A DNA stretch of 64,000 bases from Fen-455 sp050012675 (GTDB lineage Bacteria > Actinomycetota > Acidimicrobiia > Acidimicrobiales > Bog-793). A program made the translations under genes and the position numbers. The notes below the pieces were generated by a model. It was given only the letters and a program-made list of their open reading frames with translations, did no database searches and had not been told where the DNA came from. The stretch is taken from the NCBI GenBank assembly GCA_050012675.1, contig JBEKGS010000008.1, forward strand, positions 1-64,000, given 5' to 3'. Shown in pieces: positions 57,349 through 64,000 of this stretch (position 1 is its first letter; each line of letters opens with the position of its first letter).

Positions 57349-58817
57349 GCACGGCTCAGCTCGTGCACCCGGGCCCGAATGTCGCGCTCGAGGCGGTCGT
57401 CGCGCGGCTCGGCCCGGTGAGCATCGTCGGCGAGGTCTCCGGCGTCGTCGTCACCTCGGTCACATACGACCATCGCCGCGTGGTTCCCGGCGCCCTGCAC
57501 TGTTGCCTTCCCGGCGAGCACGTCGACGGTCACGACTTCGCCAGCGCCGCGCGGGCTGCCGGCGCGGTGGCTTTCGTGTGCGAGCGACCGCTCGGCGGCG
57601 ACGCCGGGGGAGCGGTCCAGCTGATCGCAGGGCCTGGCGGTGCACGCCCGGCGATGGCGCTTTCGGCGTGCGCTTTGTGGGGCGACCCGGCGGCCTCGCT
57701 CAGGACCGTCGGGGTTACCGGGACCAACGGCAAGACGACGACCACGTACTTCCTCCGCTCGGTCTTCGAGTCGCACGGCTGGCCGACGTCTGTGATCGGG
57801 ACGCTCGGCGGGCCGCGAACCACGCCCGAGGCGCCCGAGCTGCAGGCGGCGCTGGCGCACGCCAGGGACACGGGACGCTCGGCGGTGGCACTCGAGGTCA
57901 GCTCCCACGCCCTCGTCCAGCACCGCCTCGACGGCTACCGCCACGACGTGGCGGTGTTCACGAACCTGAGCCAGGACCACCTCGACTACCACGGGACCAT
58001 GGAGGCCTACTTCGAGGCGAAGTCACAGCTGTTCACGCCCGAGCACGCGGCCCGGGCGGTCGTGAACGGCGACGACCCCTTCGGCCGGCGGCTTCTCGAC
58101 TCGGCCGCGATACCGGTGAGCATCTTCTCGCTGGCACAGGCCGAGGATCTCCGTGTGGGCCTCGAGGAGAGCCGCTTCCACCTCGACGGCGAGGCTGTCC
58201 GGGTCCGCCCGGGCGGCGAGATCAACGTCCGCAACGCCCTTGCGGCGGCTGGCGTCGCCCGTGAGCTGGGCGTGAGCGCCTCGGCCATCGCGGCCGGCCT
58301 CTCGGCGGCCACGGGCCCGCCGGGCCGGCTCGAAGCGGTGCCCAATGACATCGGCGCCGCCATCGTCGTGGACTACGCGCACACCCCTCGGGGACTCGAG
58401 GAGGTCCTCGGCGCGGCGCGCGCCGAGGCCGCGTCCGGTGGCGGGCGGGTGATCGTCGTGTTCGGCTGCGGGGGCGAGCGCGACCGCGCCAAGCGCCCGG
58501 TCATGGGCTCGGTGGCCACGCGACTCTCGGATCTTGCGGTGCTCACCTCCGACAATCCCCGCAGCGAGGACCCGATCGCCATCATCGACGAGGTCCGGGC
58601 GGGTTGCGACGGCACGGCCCGGCTCGTCGTCGAGCCGGACCGGCGGCGGGCGATCGCGACCGCCCTTGAGTCCGCCGGCGCAGGTGACGTCGTCGTCATC
58701 GCCGGTAAGGGCCACGAGACCGTCCAGCAGACAGGGGACCGCTCGATCGAGTTCAGCGACCGTGTCGTCACCGCCGAGGAGCTCGACCGCCTGCGGGCCA
58801 GGGGAGGCGCCTCGTGA
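57345..58817 (+). CDS. murE: UDP-MurNAc-tripeptide ligase MurE (mDAP type)
   Basis: The 490-residue ligase adds the third stem residue. It has VTSVTYDHRRVVPGALHCC, the P-loop VTGTNGKTTT, EVSSHALVQHRL, TNLSQDHLDYHG and DNPR at 403-406, the motif that selects meso-diaminopimelate. That matches the dap genes in this window. It overlaps ftsI upstream and mraY downstream, so murF does not follow it. Confidence 0.94.
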   Translation: MSTAQLVHPGPNVALEAVVARLGPVSIVGEVSGVVVTSVTYDHRRVVPGALHCCLPGEHVDGHDFASAARAAGAVAFVCERPLGGDAGGAVQLIAGPGGARPAMALSACALWGDPAASLRTVGVTGTNGKTTTTYFLRSVFESHGWPTSVIGTLGGPRTTPEAPELQAALAHARDTGRSAVALEVSSHALVQHRLDGYRHDVAVFTNLSQDHLDYHGTMEAYFEAKSQLFTPEHAARAVVNGDDPFGRRLLDSAAIPVSIFSLAQAEDLRVGLEESRFHLDGEAVRVRPGGEINVRNALAAAGVARELGVSASAIAAGLSAATGPPGRLEAVPNDIGAAIVVDYAHTPRGLEEVLGAARAEAASGGGRVIVVFGCGGERDRAKRPVMGSVATRLSDLAVLTSDNPRSEDPIAIIDEVRAGCDGTARLVVEPDRRRAIATALESAGAGDVVVIAGKGHETVQQTGDRSIEFSDRVVTAEELDRLRARGGAS

Positions 58818-59848
58818 TCCCCCTGTTGTCGGCCGGCGCCGTGTCGATCCTCGTGGCCGGCTTCGGGACCCCGATACTGCTGCGTTGGCTGATCCGCTGG
58901 CGGATCGGCCAGCAGATACGCATCGACGGCCCTGCTCACCACACGGTCAAGGCCGGGACCCCGACAATGGGCGGCATCGCCATCTTGGGCGCTGTGGTCG
59001 CGGGCTACTTCCTCGGTCACGTCCGCACCTCGGCCCCCTTCACGCGTTCGGCCCTGCTCGTGCTCGGCGCGGTCGTGCTCGCGGGTGCCGTCGGCGCCAC
59101 AGACGACTGGATCAAGGTGAGCAGACGTCGCTCGCTCGGGCTCAACAAGCGCTGGAAGACCACTGGCCTCGTGCTTGTCGCCGTGCTGTTCTGCATCTCC
59201 GAGGTGCACTGGGGCGGGGTCCACACGACACTCTCGTTCACCCGCTACGACCTGCCGGGCCTGGAGCTCGGCACCGTCGGCTGGGTGATCTGGGGCACGG
59301 TGGTCATCTTCGCCACGGCCAACTCGGTCAACCTGACCGACGGCCTCGACGGCCTCGCCGCAGGCTCGGCGGCCTTCGTGTGCGGGTTCCTCGCCCTGGT
59401 CGGTTTCGTGCAGTATCGCCACCCGGGCATCTACGCCGTGCACAGCGCCCTCGACCTGGCACTGATGGCGATGTCGCTCGGGGGCGCCTGCGTCGGTTTC
59501 CTGTGGTGGAACGCCGCCCCGGCCAGGATCATCATGGGTGACACGGGCTCACTGGCCATAGGCACGGGCCTCGCCTGCCTGGCGCTGGTCATGAACGTGC
59601 AGCTTCTTCTTCCCATCATCGGGGGCCTGTTCGTCATCGTGACGATGTCGGTCGTGATCCAGGTCGTCAGCTTCCGCGTCTTCCACCGCCGCGTGTTCCT
59701 GATGGCCCCCTTGCACCACCACTTCGAGCTCAAGGGGTGGCCGGAGACGACCGTCACCGTGCGCTTTTGGATCTTCTCCGGTCTCTGCGTGGCTCTGGGC
59801 GTGGGCCTGTTCTACGCAGACTTCCTGTCGGCGGCGTCGCTCAAGTGA
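58814..59848 (+). CDS. mraY: Phospho-MurNAc-pentapeptide transferase
   Basis: The 344-residue polytopic enzyme attaches phospho-MurNAc-pentapeptide to undecaprenyl phosphate to form lipid I. It shows HHTVKAGTPTMGGIAIL, TDDWIKVSRRRSLGL, NSVNLTDGLDGLAAG and APLHHHFELKGWPE, which contain the catalytic aspartates and the HHH motif. GTGA overlaps on both sides link it to murE and ftsW. Confidence 0.95.
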   Translation: MIPLLSAGAVSILVAGFGTPILLRWLIRWRIGQQIRIDGPAHHTVKAGTPTMGGIAILGAVVAGYFLGHVRTSAPFTRSALLVLGAVVLAGAVGATDDWIKVSRRRSLGLNKRWKTTGLVLVAVLFCISEVHWGGVHTTLSFTRYDLPGLELGTVGWVIWGTVVIFATANSVNLTDGLDGLAAGSAAFVCGFLALVGFVQYRHPGIYAVHSALDLALMAMSLGGACVGFLWWNAAPARIIMGDTGSLAIGTGLACLALVMNVQLLLPIIGGLFVIVTMSVVIQVVSFRVFHRRVFLMAPLHHHFELKGWPETTVTVRFWIFSGLCVALGVGLFYADFLSAASLK

Positions 59849-61086
59849 GCAGCCCCGCGGCCCGCGCAGCCCTCGCCGCGGAGCGCCCGGCCGCCGCGAC
59901 GCGCCCCGGGGCGCGCGACGGCGGGCGGGACATGAAGCTCGTGAAGGGCGGCGCCCGCCCCGAGCGCCGCTCGAAGAGCGGACATCTGAGCCTCGAGGCC
60001 AAGGTGCTGGCGGCAAGCGTAGGCGGCCTGTGCCTGCTCGGGCTTCCTATCGTGCTGTCGGCCTCGGCCCCCGGGGCGATCCTGGCCGGGGGCTCGCCCT
60101 GGTCCTTTGTCGTCCGCCAGTCCATCTACATGGGCATCGGTGTGTTGGCGGCCCTGGTCGTGAGCCGCACCTCCATGAAGGTGGTCCGAAGGCTCCGTTT
60201 CCCACTTTTCGTCGGCGCCTTCTGCCTTCTCGTGGTCGTCTTCGTGCCCGGCCTAGGTCACTTCGCCGGTGGTTCGAGCCGCTGGATCGCCCTCGGCCCG
60301 TTCCAGCTCCAGCCCTCCGAGCTGATGAAGCTGGCCATGGTCGTTTTCGCCGCGGACCTGTTGGCACGGCGCGCCAAGCGCCGGGACCAGTGGCAGGCCT
60401 CTGTCCGCCCGCTGCTGTTGTTCATGGCTCTGGCGGCCGTGCTCATCGTCAAGCAGCCCGATCTCGGGACCGCCATCGTCATCGGCTGCATCACCTTCTC
60501 GATGCTCTTCGCAGCAGGTACCAGGCTCAGGCTCCTCGTGGTGCCGGGCGTCGTCGTCTGTGCGGCCGGTGCCGTGATCGCTCTCAAGGCCCCGTACTCG
60601 CGCGACCGGCTGCTGTCGTTCGTGGACCCGTTCGCCCACGCTTCGACGACCGGCTACCAGGTCGTGCAGTCGCTTGCCACCTTGGGTCTCGGCGGTGTGA
60701 CAGGAAGCGGCGTCGGCGCCTCGATCACGCCCTGGGGGTTCCTCCCCAATGCTCATACCGACTTCGTCTTCGCGGTGATCGCCGGCAACCTGGGCCTCGT
60801 GGGAGCCCTGGTGGTCCTGTTGGGCTTCGGCGCCTTCGGTTGGGCGGGCCTGCGGATAGCCGCGCGCGAGCGCGACCCCTTCGCCCGTTTCGTCGCCATC
60901 GGCATCACCTGTTGGATACTGGCCCAGGCCGTGATCAACATCGGCGGGGTCGTCGACGCGCTGCCGGTGACGGGCATCCCGCTCCCGTTCATCTCCTACG
61001 GGGGCTCGTCGTTGATCGTCGCCCTGGTCGGCGTGGGGCTCCTGTTCGGGATCGCGAGGCGCCAGCCTGAAGCGGCGCGGCGATGA
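59845..61086 (+). CDS. ftsW: SEDS lipid II polymerase FtsW
   Basis: The 413-residue protein has about ten membrane helices after a basic N-terminal extension of about 50 residues. SEDS motifs include GGSSRWIALGPFQLQPSELM, KQPDLGTAIVI and PLPFISYGGSSLIVAL. It polymerises glycan strands at the septum with FtsI. The GTG overlaps the mraY stop, so murD is absent from its usual place. Confidence 0.93.
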   Translation: MSSPAARAALAAERPAAATRPGARDGGRDMKLVKGGARPERRSKSGHLSLEAKVLAASVGGLCLLGLPIVLSASAPGAILAGGSPWSFVVRQSIYMGIGVLAALVVSRTSMKVVRRLRFPLFVGAFCLLVVVFVPGLGHFAGGSSRWIALGPFQLQPSELMKLAMVVFAADLLARRAKRRDQWQASVRPLLLFMALAAVLIVKQPDLGTAIVIGCITFSMLFAAGTRLRLLVVPGVVVCAAGAVIALKAPYSRDRLLSFVDPFAHASTTGYQVVQSLATLGLGGVTGSGVGASITPWGFLPNAHTDFVFAVIAGNLGLVGALVVLLGFGAFGWAGLRIAARERDPFARFVAIGITCWILAQAVINIGGVVDALPVTGIPLPFISYGGSSLIVALVGVGLLFGIARRQPEAARR

Positions 61087-62249
61087 GACGGCGCTCGCCG
61101 GTGGGCTCGCGGCGCGCCTTCGCGCTCATCACCGGGGGCGGCACCGCCGGGCACGTGCAGCCCGCCCTCGCCATCGGCGAGGCGCTCGTCGCCCGGGGCC
61201 ACGAAGCGTCTTCGATCCTCTACGTCGGCTCACGGCGCGGCATGGAGGGCCGTCTCGTCCCCGAGGCCGGTTTCGAGGTGAGCCTGCTGCCCGGAAGGGG
61301 CATCCAGCGGCGGCTCACGCCCGCCAACATCGGTGCCGTGGGCGGCCTTGTCGCCGCCTGCGTTCTCGGCCTTGCGACGGTCCTTCGCACGAGGCCGAGC
61401 GTCGTGGTCACCGTCGGGGGCTATGCGGGCCTCCCCTGCTCGCTGGCGGCGATACTGCTGCGTGTCCCGCTCGTGGTCGTGAGCTGCGACGCCGTCGCAG
61501 GCGCTTCGAACCGCGTCGTGGCGCGCTTTGCCCGCAGGTGCGCCGTCGCCTTCGAGGGGACCCGCCTGCCCAACCAGGTCGTGACCGGCGCCCCCCTTCG
61601 CCAGGCCGTGCTCGCCACGGCGCGGTCCCCGCAAGGCCGCGAGCAGGCCCGTCAGCTCCTCGGCCTTGGGCCGGGGAGGTTCCTCGTCGCCGTCGAGGGC
61701 GGATCGCTGGGGGCGCGCCGGCTCAACGACGCCGCCCTCGGCCTAGCCAAGTCCTGGGCGTCACGCGGCGAGGTCACGATCTACCACGTCTCGGGCGAAC
61801 GCAACCTCGCCGAGGTGAGGCGCGAGGCCGCCGGACTCGGCCTCGGCCCCCAGAGCTCCCCGGAGGCGGGACTCGACTACCGCCTCGTCGGCTACGAGCG
61901 CCAGATGCCGGCCCTGCTCGCCGCGTGTGACTTCGCCGTGTGCAGGGCGGGGGCCCTCACCGTCGCCGAGCTGGCGGCGATCGGGACCCCGAGCGCGCTC
62001 GTCCCCCTGCCCGGGGCGCCGAACGACCACCAGACGCGCAACGCCGAGGCGCTGAGCGGTCTCGGGGCGGCGATCTTGATCCCCGACGCCGACTGCTCCG
62101 CCGAGCGGCTCGAGGAGGTCGTGGCGTCGCTCATCGAGGAGCCGGGACGGCTCGAGTCCATGAGCGCCGCCGCCGCGGCCGCCGGTCACCGGGACGCCTC
62201 CGAGGCGGTGGCCGTCCTCGTCGAGTCGGTGTCGAAGGAGGGGACGTGA
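61083..62249 (+). CDS. murG: UDP-GlcNAc transferase MurG
   Basis: The 388-residue GT28 enzyme converts lipid I to lipid II. It has ITGGGTAGHVQPALAIGEAL, VVTVGGYAGLPCSLAA, VEGGSLGARRLNDAAL and VCRAGALTVAELAAIGTPS. The ATG overlaps the ftsW stop and its own stop overlaps murC. Confidence 0.94.
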   Translation: MRRRSPVGSRRAFALITGGGTAGHVQPALAIGEALVARGHEASSILYVGSRRGMEGRLVPEAGFEVSLLPGRGIQRRLTPANIGAVGGLVAACVLGLATVLRTRPSVVVTVGGYAGLPCSLAAILLRVPLVVVSCDAVAGASNRVVARFARRCAVAFEGTRLPNQVVTGAPLRQAVLATARSPQGREQARQLLGLGPGRFLVAVEGGSLGARRLNDAALGLAKSWASRGEVTIYHVSGERNLAEVRREAAGLGLGPQSSPEAGLDYRLVGYERQMPALLAACDFAVCRAGALTVAELAAIGTPSALVPLPGAPNDHQTRNAEALSGLGAAILIPDADCSAERLEEVVASLIEEPGRLESMSAAAAAAGHRDASEAVAVLVESVSKEGT

Positions 62250-63637
62250 CCAACCCGAGCCCACCGCAGGTCGACCTCGCCGTCGCGCGCCGGGTGCATG
62301 TCGTCGGGGCCGGCGGGGCAGGCATGAGCGCCATCGCCGGAGTGCTCGCCGGCATGGGCCACCACGTGACCGGCAGCGACATCAAGTCCTCGCAATCGCT
62401 CGAGCATCTCAGCGCCCGGGGCGTCAACGTCGAGATCGGCCACCGGCGCGAGAACCTCGCCGGTGCCGACGTGTTGACCTACTCGACGGCGGTCTCGGAG
62501 AGGAACGTCGAGATCCTCGAGGCACGACGCCTCGGCATCCCTGTGCTGTCCCGTGCCGCCATGCTCGAGTCGATCGTGGCGCTGCGCCGGACGATCGCGG
62601 TCGCGGGGACCCACGGGAAGACGACGACGTCGTCGATGCTGGCCCTCGTGCTCGTCGAAGCCGGCCTGCGCCCGAGCTTCATAATCGGCGGCGAGGTGAA
62701 CGAGATCGGGACGAACGCCTCCTGGGACTCGGGCGAGCTGCTCGTGGTCGAGGCCGACGAGAGCGACGGGACCTTCTTGCACCTGTGGCCCGAGCTCGGG
62801 ATCGTCACGAGCGTGGAGCCCGACCACATCGAGCACTACGGGTCCTTCGAGGAGCTGGAGTCGGCCTTCGAGGTGTTCGTCAGCCAGGCGGGCTCGGCCA
62901 TCGTGTGTGCCGACGACCCGGTGGCGGCGTTGTTGGCGCCCCCGTCGGCTGTTACCTACGGCTGCTCTGCGGGCGCGACCGTGCACATCGGGGCGGTCGA
63001 GTCCGGGCGGAACCACCTGCAGTTCGACCTCACCCGATCCGGTGAAGGGCTCGGGCGCTTCGAGCTGCCCGTGCCCGGTGTCCACAACGCCCGCAACGCC
63101 GCCGCGGCGGTGTCGGCGGCCCTCGAGCTCGGGGTCGACGTCGAGCACGCCCGCCGGGCGCTCGCCCGTTTTGCCGGGGTGGCGCGCCGTTTCGAGTTCC
63201 GTGGGGACTTCGGCGGGGTGACCTTCGTCGACGACTACGCCCATCTCCCAGGCGAGGTGCGGGTGGCTCTGGACACCGCCCTCAAAGGCGGCTTCGGCCG
63301 TGTCGTGTGCGTGTTCCAGCCCCACCGCTACTCGCGCGTGGCTGCGCTGGCGCCGGGCTTCGCGGACTCGTTCGTGGGGGCGGACCTCGTCGTCGTGACC
63401 GACATCTACCCCTCCGGCGAGATGCCCCGGCCCGGAGTGTCGGGCAAGCTCGTGATAGACGCCATCGTGCGGGCCCACCCCGACGCACCGGTCGTGTACG
63501 TGCCCAACCGCGAGGGCGTCGTCGCCTACCTGCGCGAGAAACTGCGCCCGGGCGATCTGTGCCTCACCTTGGCGGCGGGCGATCTGACGAACCTCGCCTC
63601 CGAGCTCGCCGCCGGCGAAGGGGCCGGCCGGCGGTGA
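62246..63637 (+). CDS. murC: UDP-MurNAc:L-alanine ligase MurC
   Basis: The 463-residue ligase adds the first stem residue. It shows VHVVGAGGAGMSAIAGVLAG, the P-loop AVAGTHGKTTTSS, VEADESDGTFLHLWP, NARNAAAAVSAALELG and FQPHRYSR. The GTG at 62246 overlaps murG. Confidence 0.94.
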   Translation: MTNPSPPQVDLAVARRVHVVGAGGAGMSAIAGVLAGMGHHVTGSDIKSSQSLEHLSARGVNVEIGHRRENLAGADVLTYSTAVSERNVEILEARRLGIPVLSRAAMLESIVALRRTIAVAGTHGKTTTSSMLALVLVEAGLRPSFIIGGEVNEIGTNASWDSGELLVVEADESDGTFLHLWPELGIVTSVEPDHIEHYGSFEELESAFEVFVSQAGSAIVCADDPVAALLAPPSAVTYGCSAGATVHIGAVESGRNHLQFDLTRSGEGLGRFELPVPGVHNARNAAAAVSAALELGVDVEHARRALARFAGVARRFEFRGDFGGVTFVDDYAHLPGEVRVALDTALKGGFGRVVCVFQPHRYSRVAALAPGFADSFVGADLVVVTDIYPSGEMPRPGVSGKLVIDAIVRAHPDAPVVYVPNREGVVAYLREKLRPGDLCLTLAAGDLTNLASELAAGEGAGRR

Positions 63638-64000
63638 GAGCGGTCTCCCCGCAGAGCGCGCGGGCTGCGCTCGACACCGCGGCCGGGCTCCTCGGCCCGC
63701 TAGCCGCCCGCGACCGGCCCTTGGGTGAGCTGACCACCTACCGCGTCGGGGGCCGTGCCGCCCTCTACAGCGAGCCCGGCACCGTCGCCGACCTGGAACG
63801 CCTGGCCACGGCCGTCCGCAGCTCCGGCATCGAGGTCGTCGTGGTCGGGAAGGGGTCGAACCTGCTCGTCGCCGACAGCGGGTTCCCGGGCTTGTGCGTC
63901 CGCCTGGGCGAGGGCTTCTCCGGGATCGCCATCGAGGGAGAGCTCGTGCGGGCCGGGGGAGCGGTCGCCTACCCGGTACTGGCGCGCCGTACGGCGGCGG
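63634..64000 (+). CDS. murB: UDP-N-acetylenolpyruvoylglucosamine reductase (5' part)
   Basis: The first 122 codons are present and the gene runs off the right edge. GELTTYRVGGRAALY, VVVGKGSNLLVADSGFPGL and the following LVRAGGAVAYPVLAR are the FAD-binding motifs of MurB, which makes UDP-MurNAc. The GTG at 63634 overlaps the murC stop (GTGA). Confidence 0.92.
   Translation, partial: MRAVSPQSARAALDTAAGLLGPLAARDRPLGELTTYRVGGRAALYSEPGTVADLERLATAVRSSGIEVVVVGKGSNLLVADSGFPGLCVRLGEGFSGIAIEGELVRAGGAVAYPVLARRTAA

Noticed and set aside
1..64000. Insertion sequences, prophage, CRISPR array, rRNA or tRNA genes
   Set aside because: No transposase, integrase, phage or Cas gene, no regularly spaced repeat array and no tRNA or rRNA signature was seen on either strand by eye.

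Overview
The window is a stretch of high-GC actinobacterial chromosome. Dense ATGA/GTGA/TGATG gene overlaps, frequent GTG starts, coenzyme F420 genes, a mraZ-led cell-wall cluster, mDAP/lysine genes next to hflX, and mutase plus biotin-carboxylase genes all point to Actinomycetota. The class Acidimicrobiia is my best guess, but that is inference from gene content, not a database match. No rRNA, tRNA, CRISPR array, phage or transposase gene was found.

Layout. (1) 1-4004, minus strand: four exported or membrane-anchored proteins, probably a surface-matrix or filament locus. Two have SipW/TasA-like N-termini ending in Ala-Tyr-Trp or Ala-Tyr-Phe, one carries a C-terminal Ig-like region, and one carries Ig-like repeats and runs off the left edge. 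Its first gene is preceded by a perfect 54-bp tandem duplication. (2) 4005-5790: about 1.8 kb with no convincing large gene but many inverted repeats, including two structured units 231 bp apart that may be RNA in the 5' leader of the surface locus. (3) 5793-15516: a methyltransferase, an NlpC/P60 hydrolase, a nitroreductase, a rhodanese-ThiF sulfur-transfer enzyme, a methylmalonyl-CoA-mutase-type large subunit, an M20 amidohydrolase, an acyl-CoA carboxylase alpha chain and the divergent biotin ligase. (4) 15595-32590: an envelope-polysaccharide region with dTDP-rhamnose enzymes, a sugar nucleotidyltransferase, epimerases, GT2 and GT4 glycosyltransferases and a giant membrane GT2, interrupted by two F420 genes (fbiA/cofD and cofE). 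(5) 32614-39745: ftsH, a CPBP protease, manB, a Trm112-like protein, a phosphoglucose/phosphomannose isomerase and ahcY. (6) 39746-46756: a structured leader, hpf, miaA, then dapF-hflX-dapC-dapD-dapE. (7) 46780-50991: lexA with a divergent LysM gene sharing SOS boxes, then nrdR, a PIG-L deacetylase and dinB. (8) 51045-53130: small actinobacterial proteins, an HNH protein and a lipoate-ligase-like protein. (9) 53259-64000: the dcw cluster mraZ-rsmH-ftsL-ftsI-murE-mraY-ftsW-murG-murC-murB, with murF and murD missing from their usual places and murB cut by the right edge.

How it fits together. manB, the isomerase and the nucleotidyltransferase can supply NDP-sugars, and the rhamnose and epimerase enzymes modify them for the glycosyltransferases. 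The dap genes make the mDAP that MurE adds to peptidoglycan. LexA and its divergent LysM partner probably link DNA damage to a division block. A recurring sequence rule, a TA(G/C)NNT hexamer 6-9 nt before a start codon, suggests that many transcripts here are leaderless, and I used it to choose several starts.
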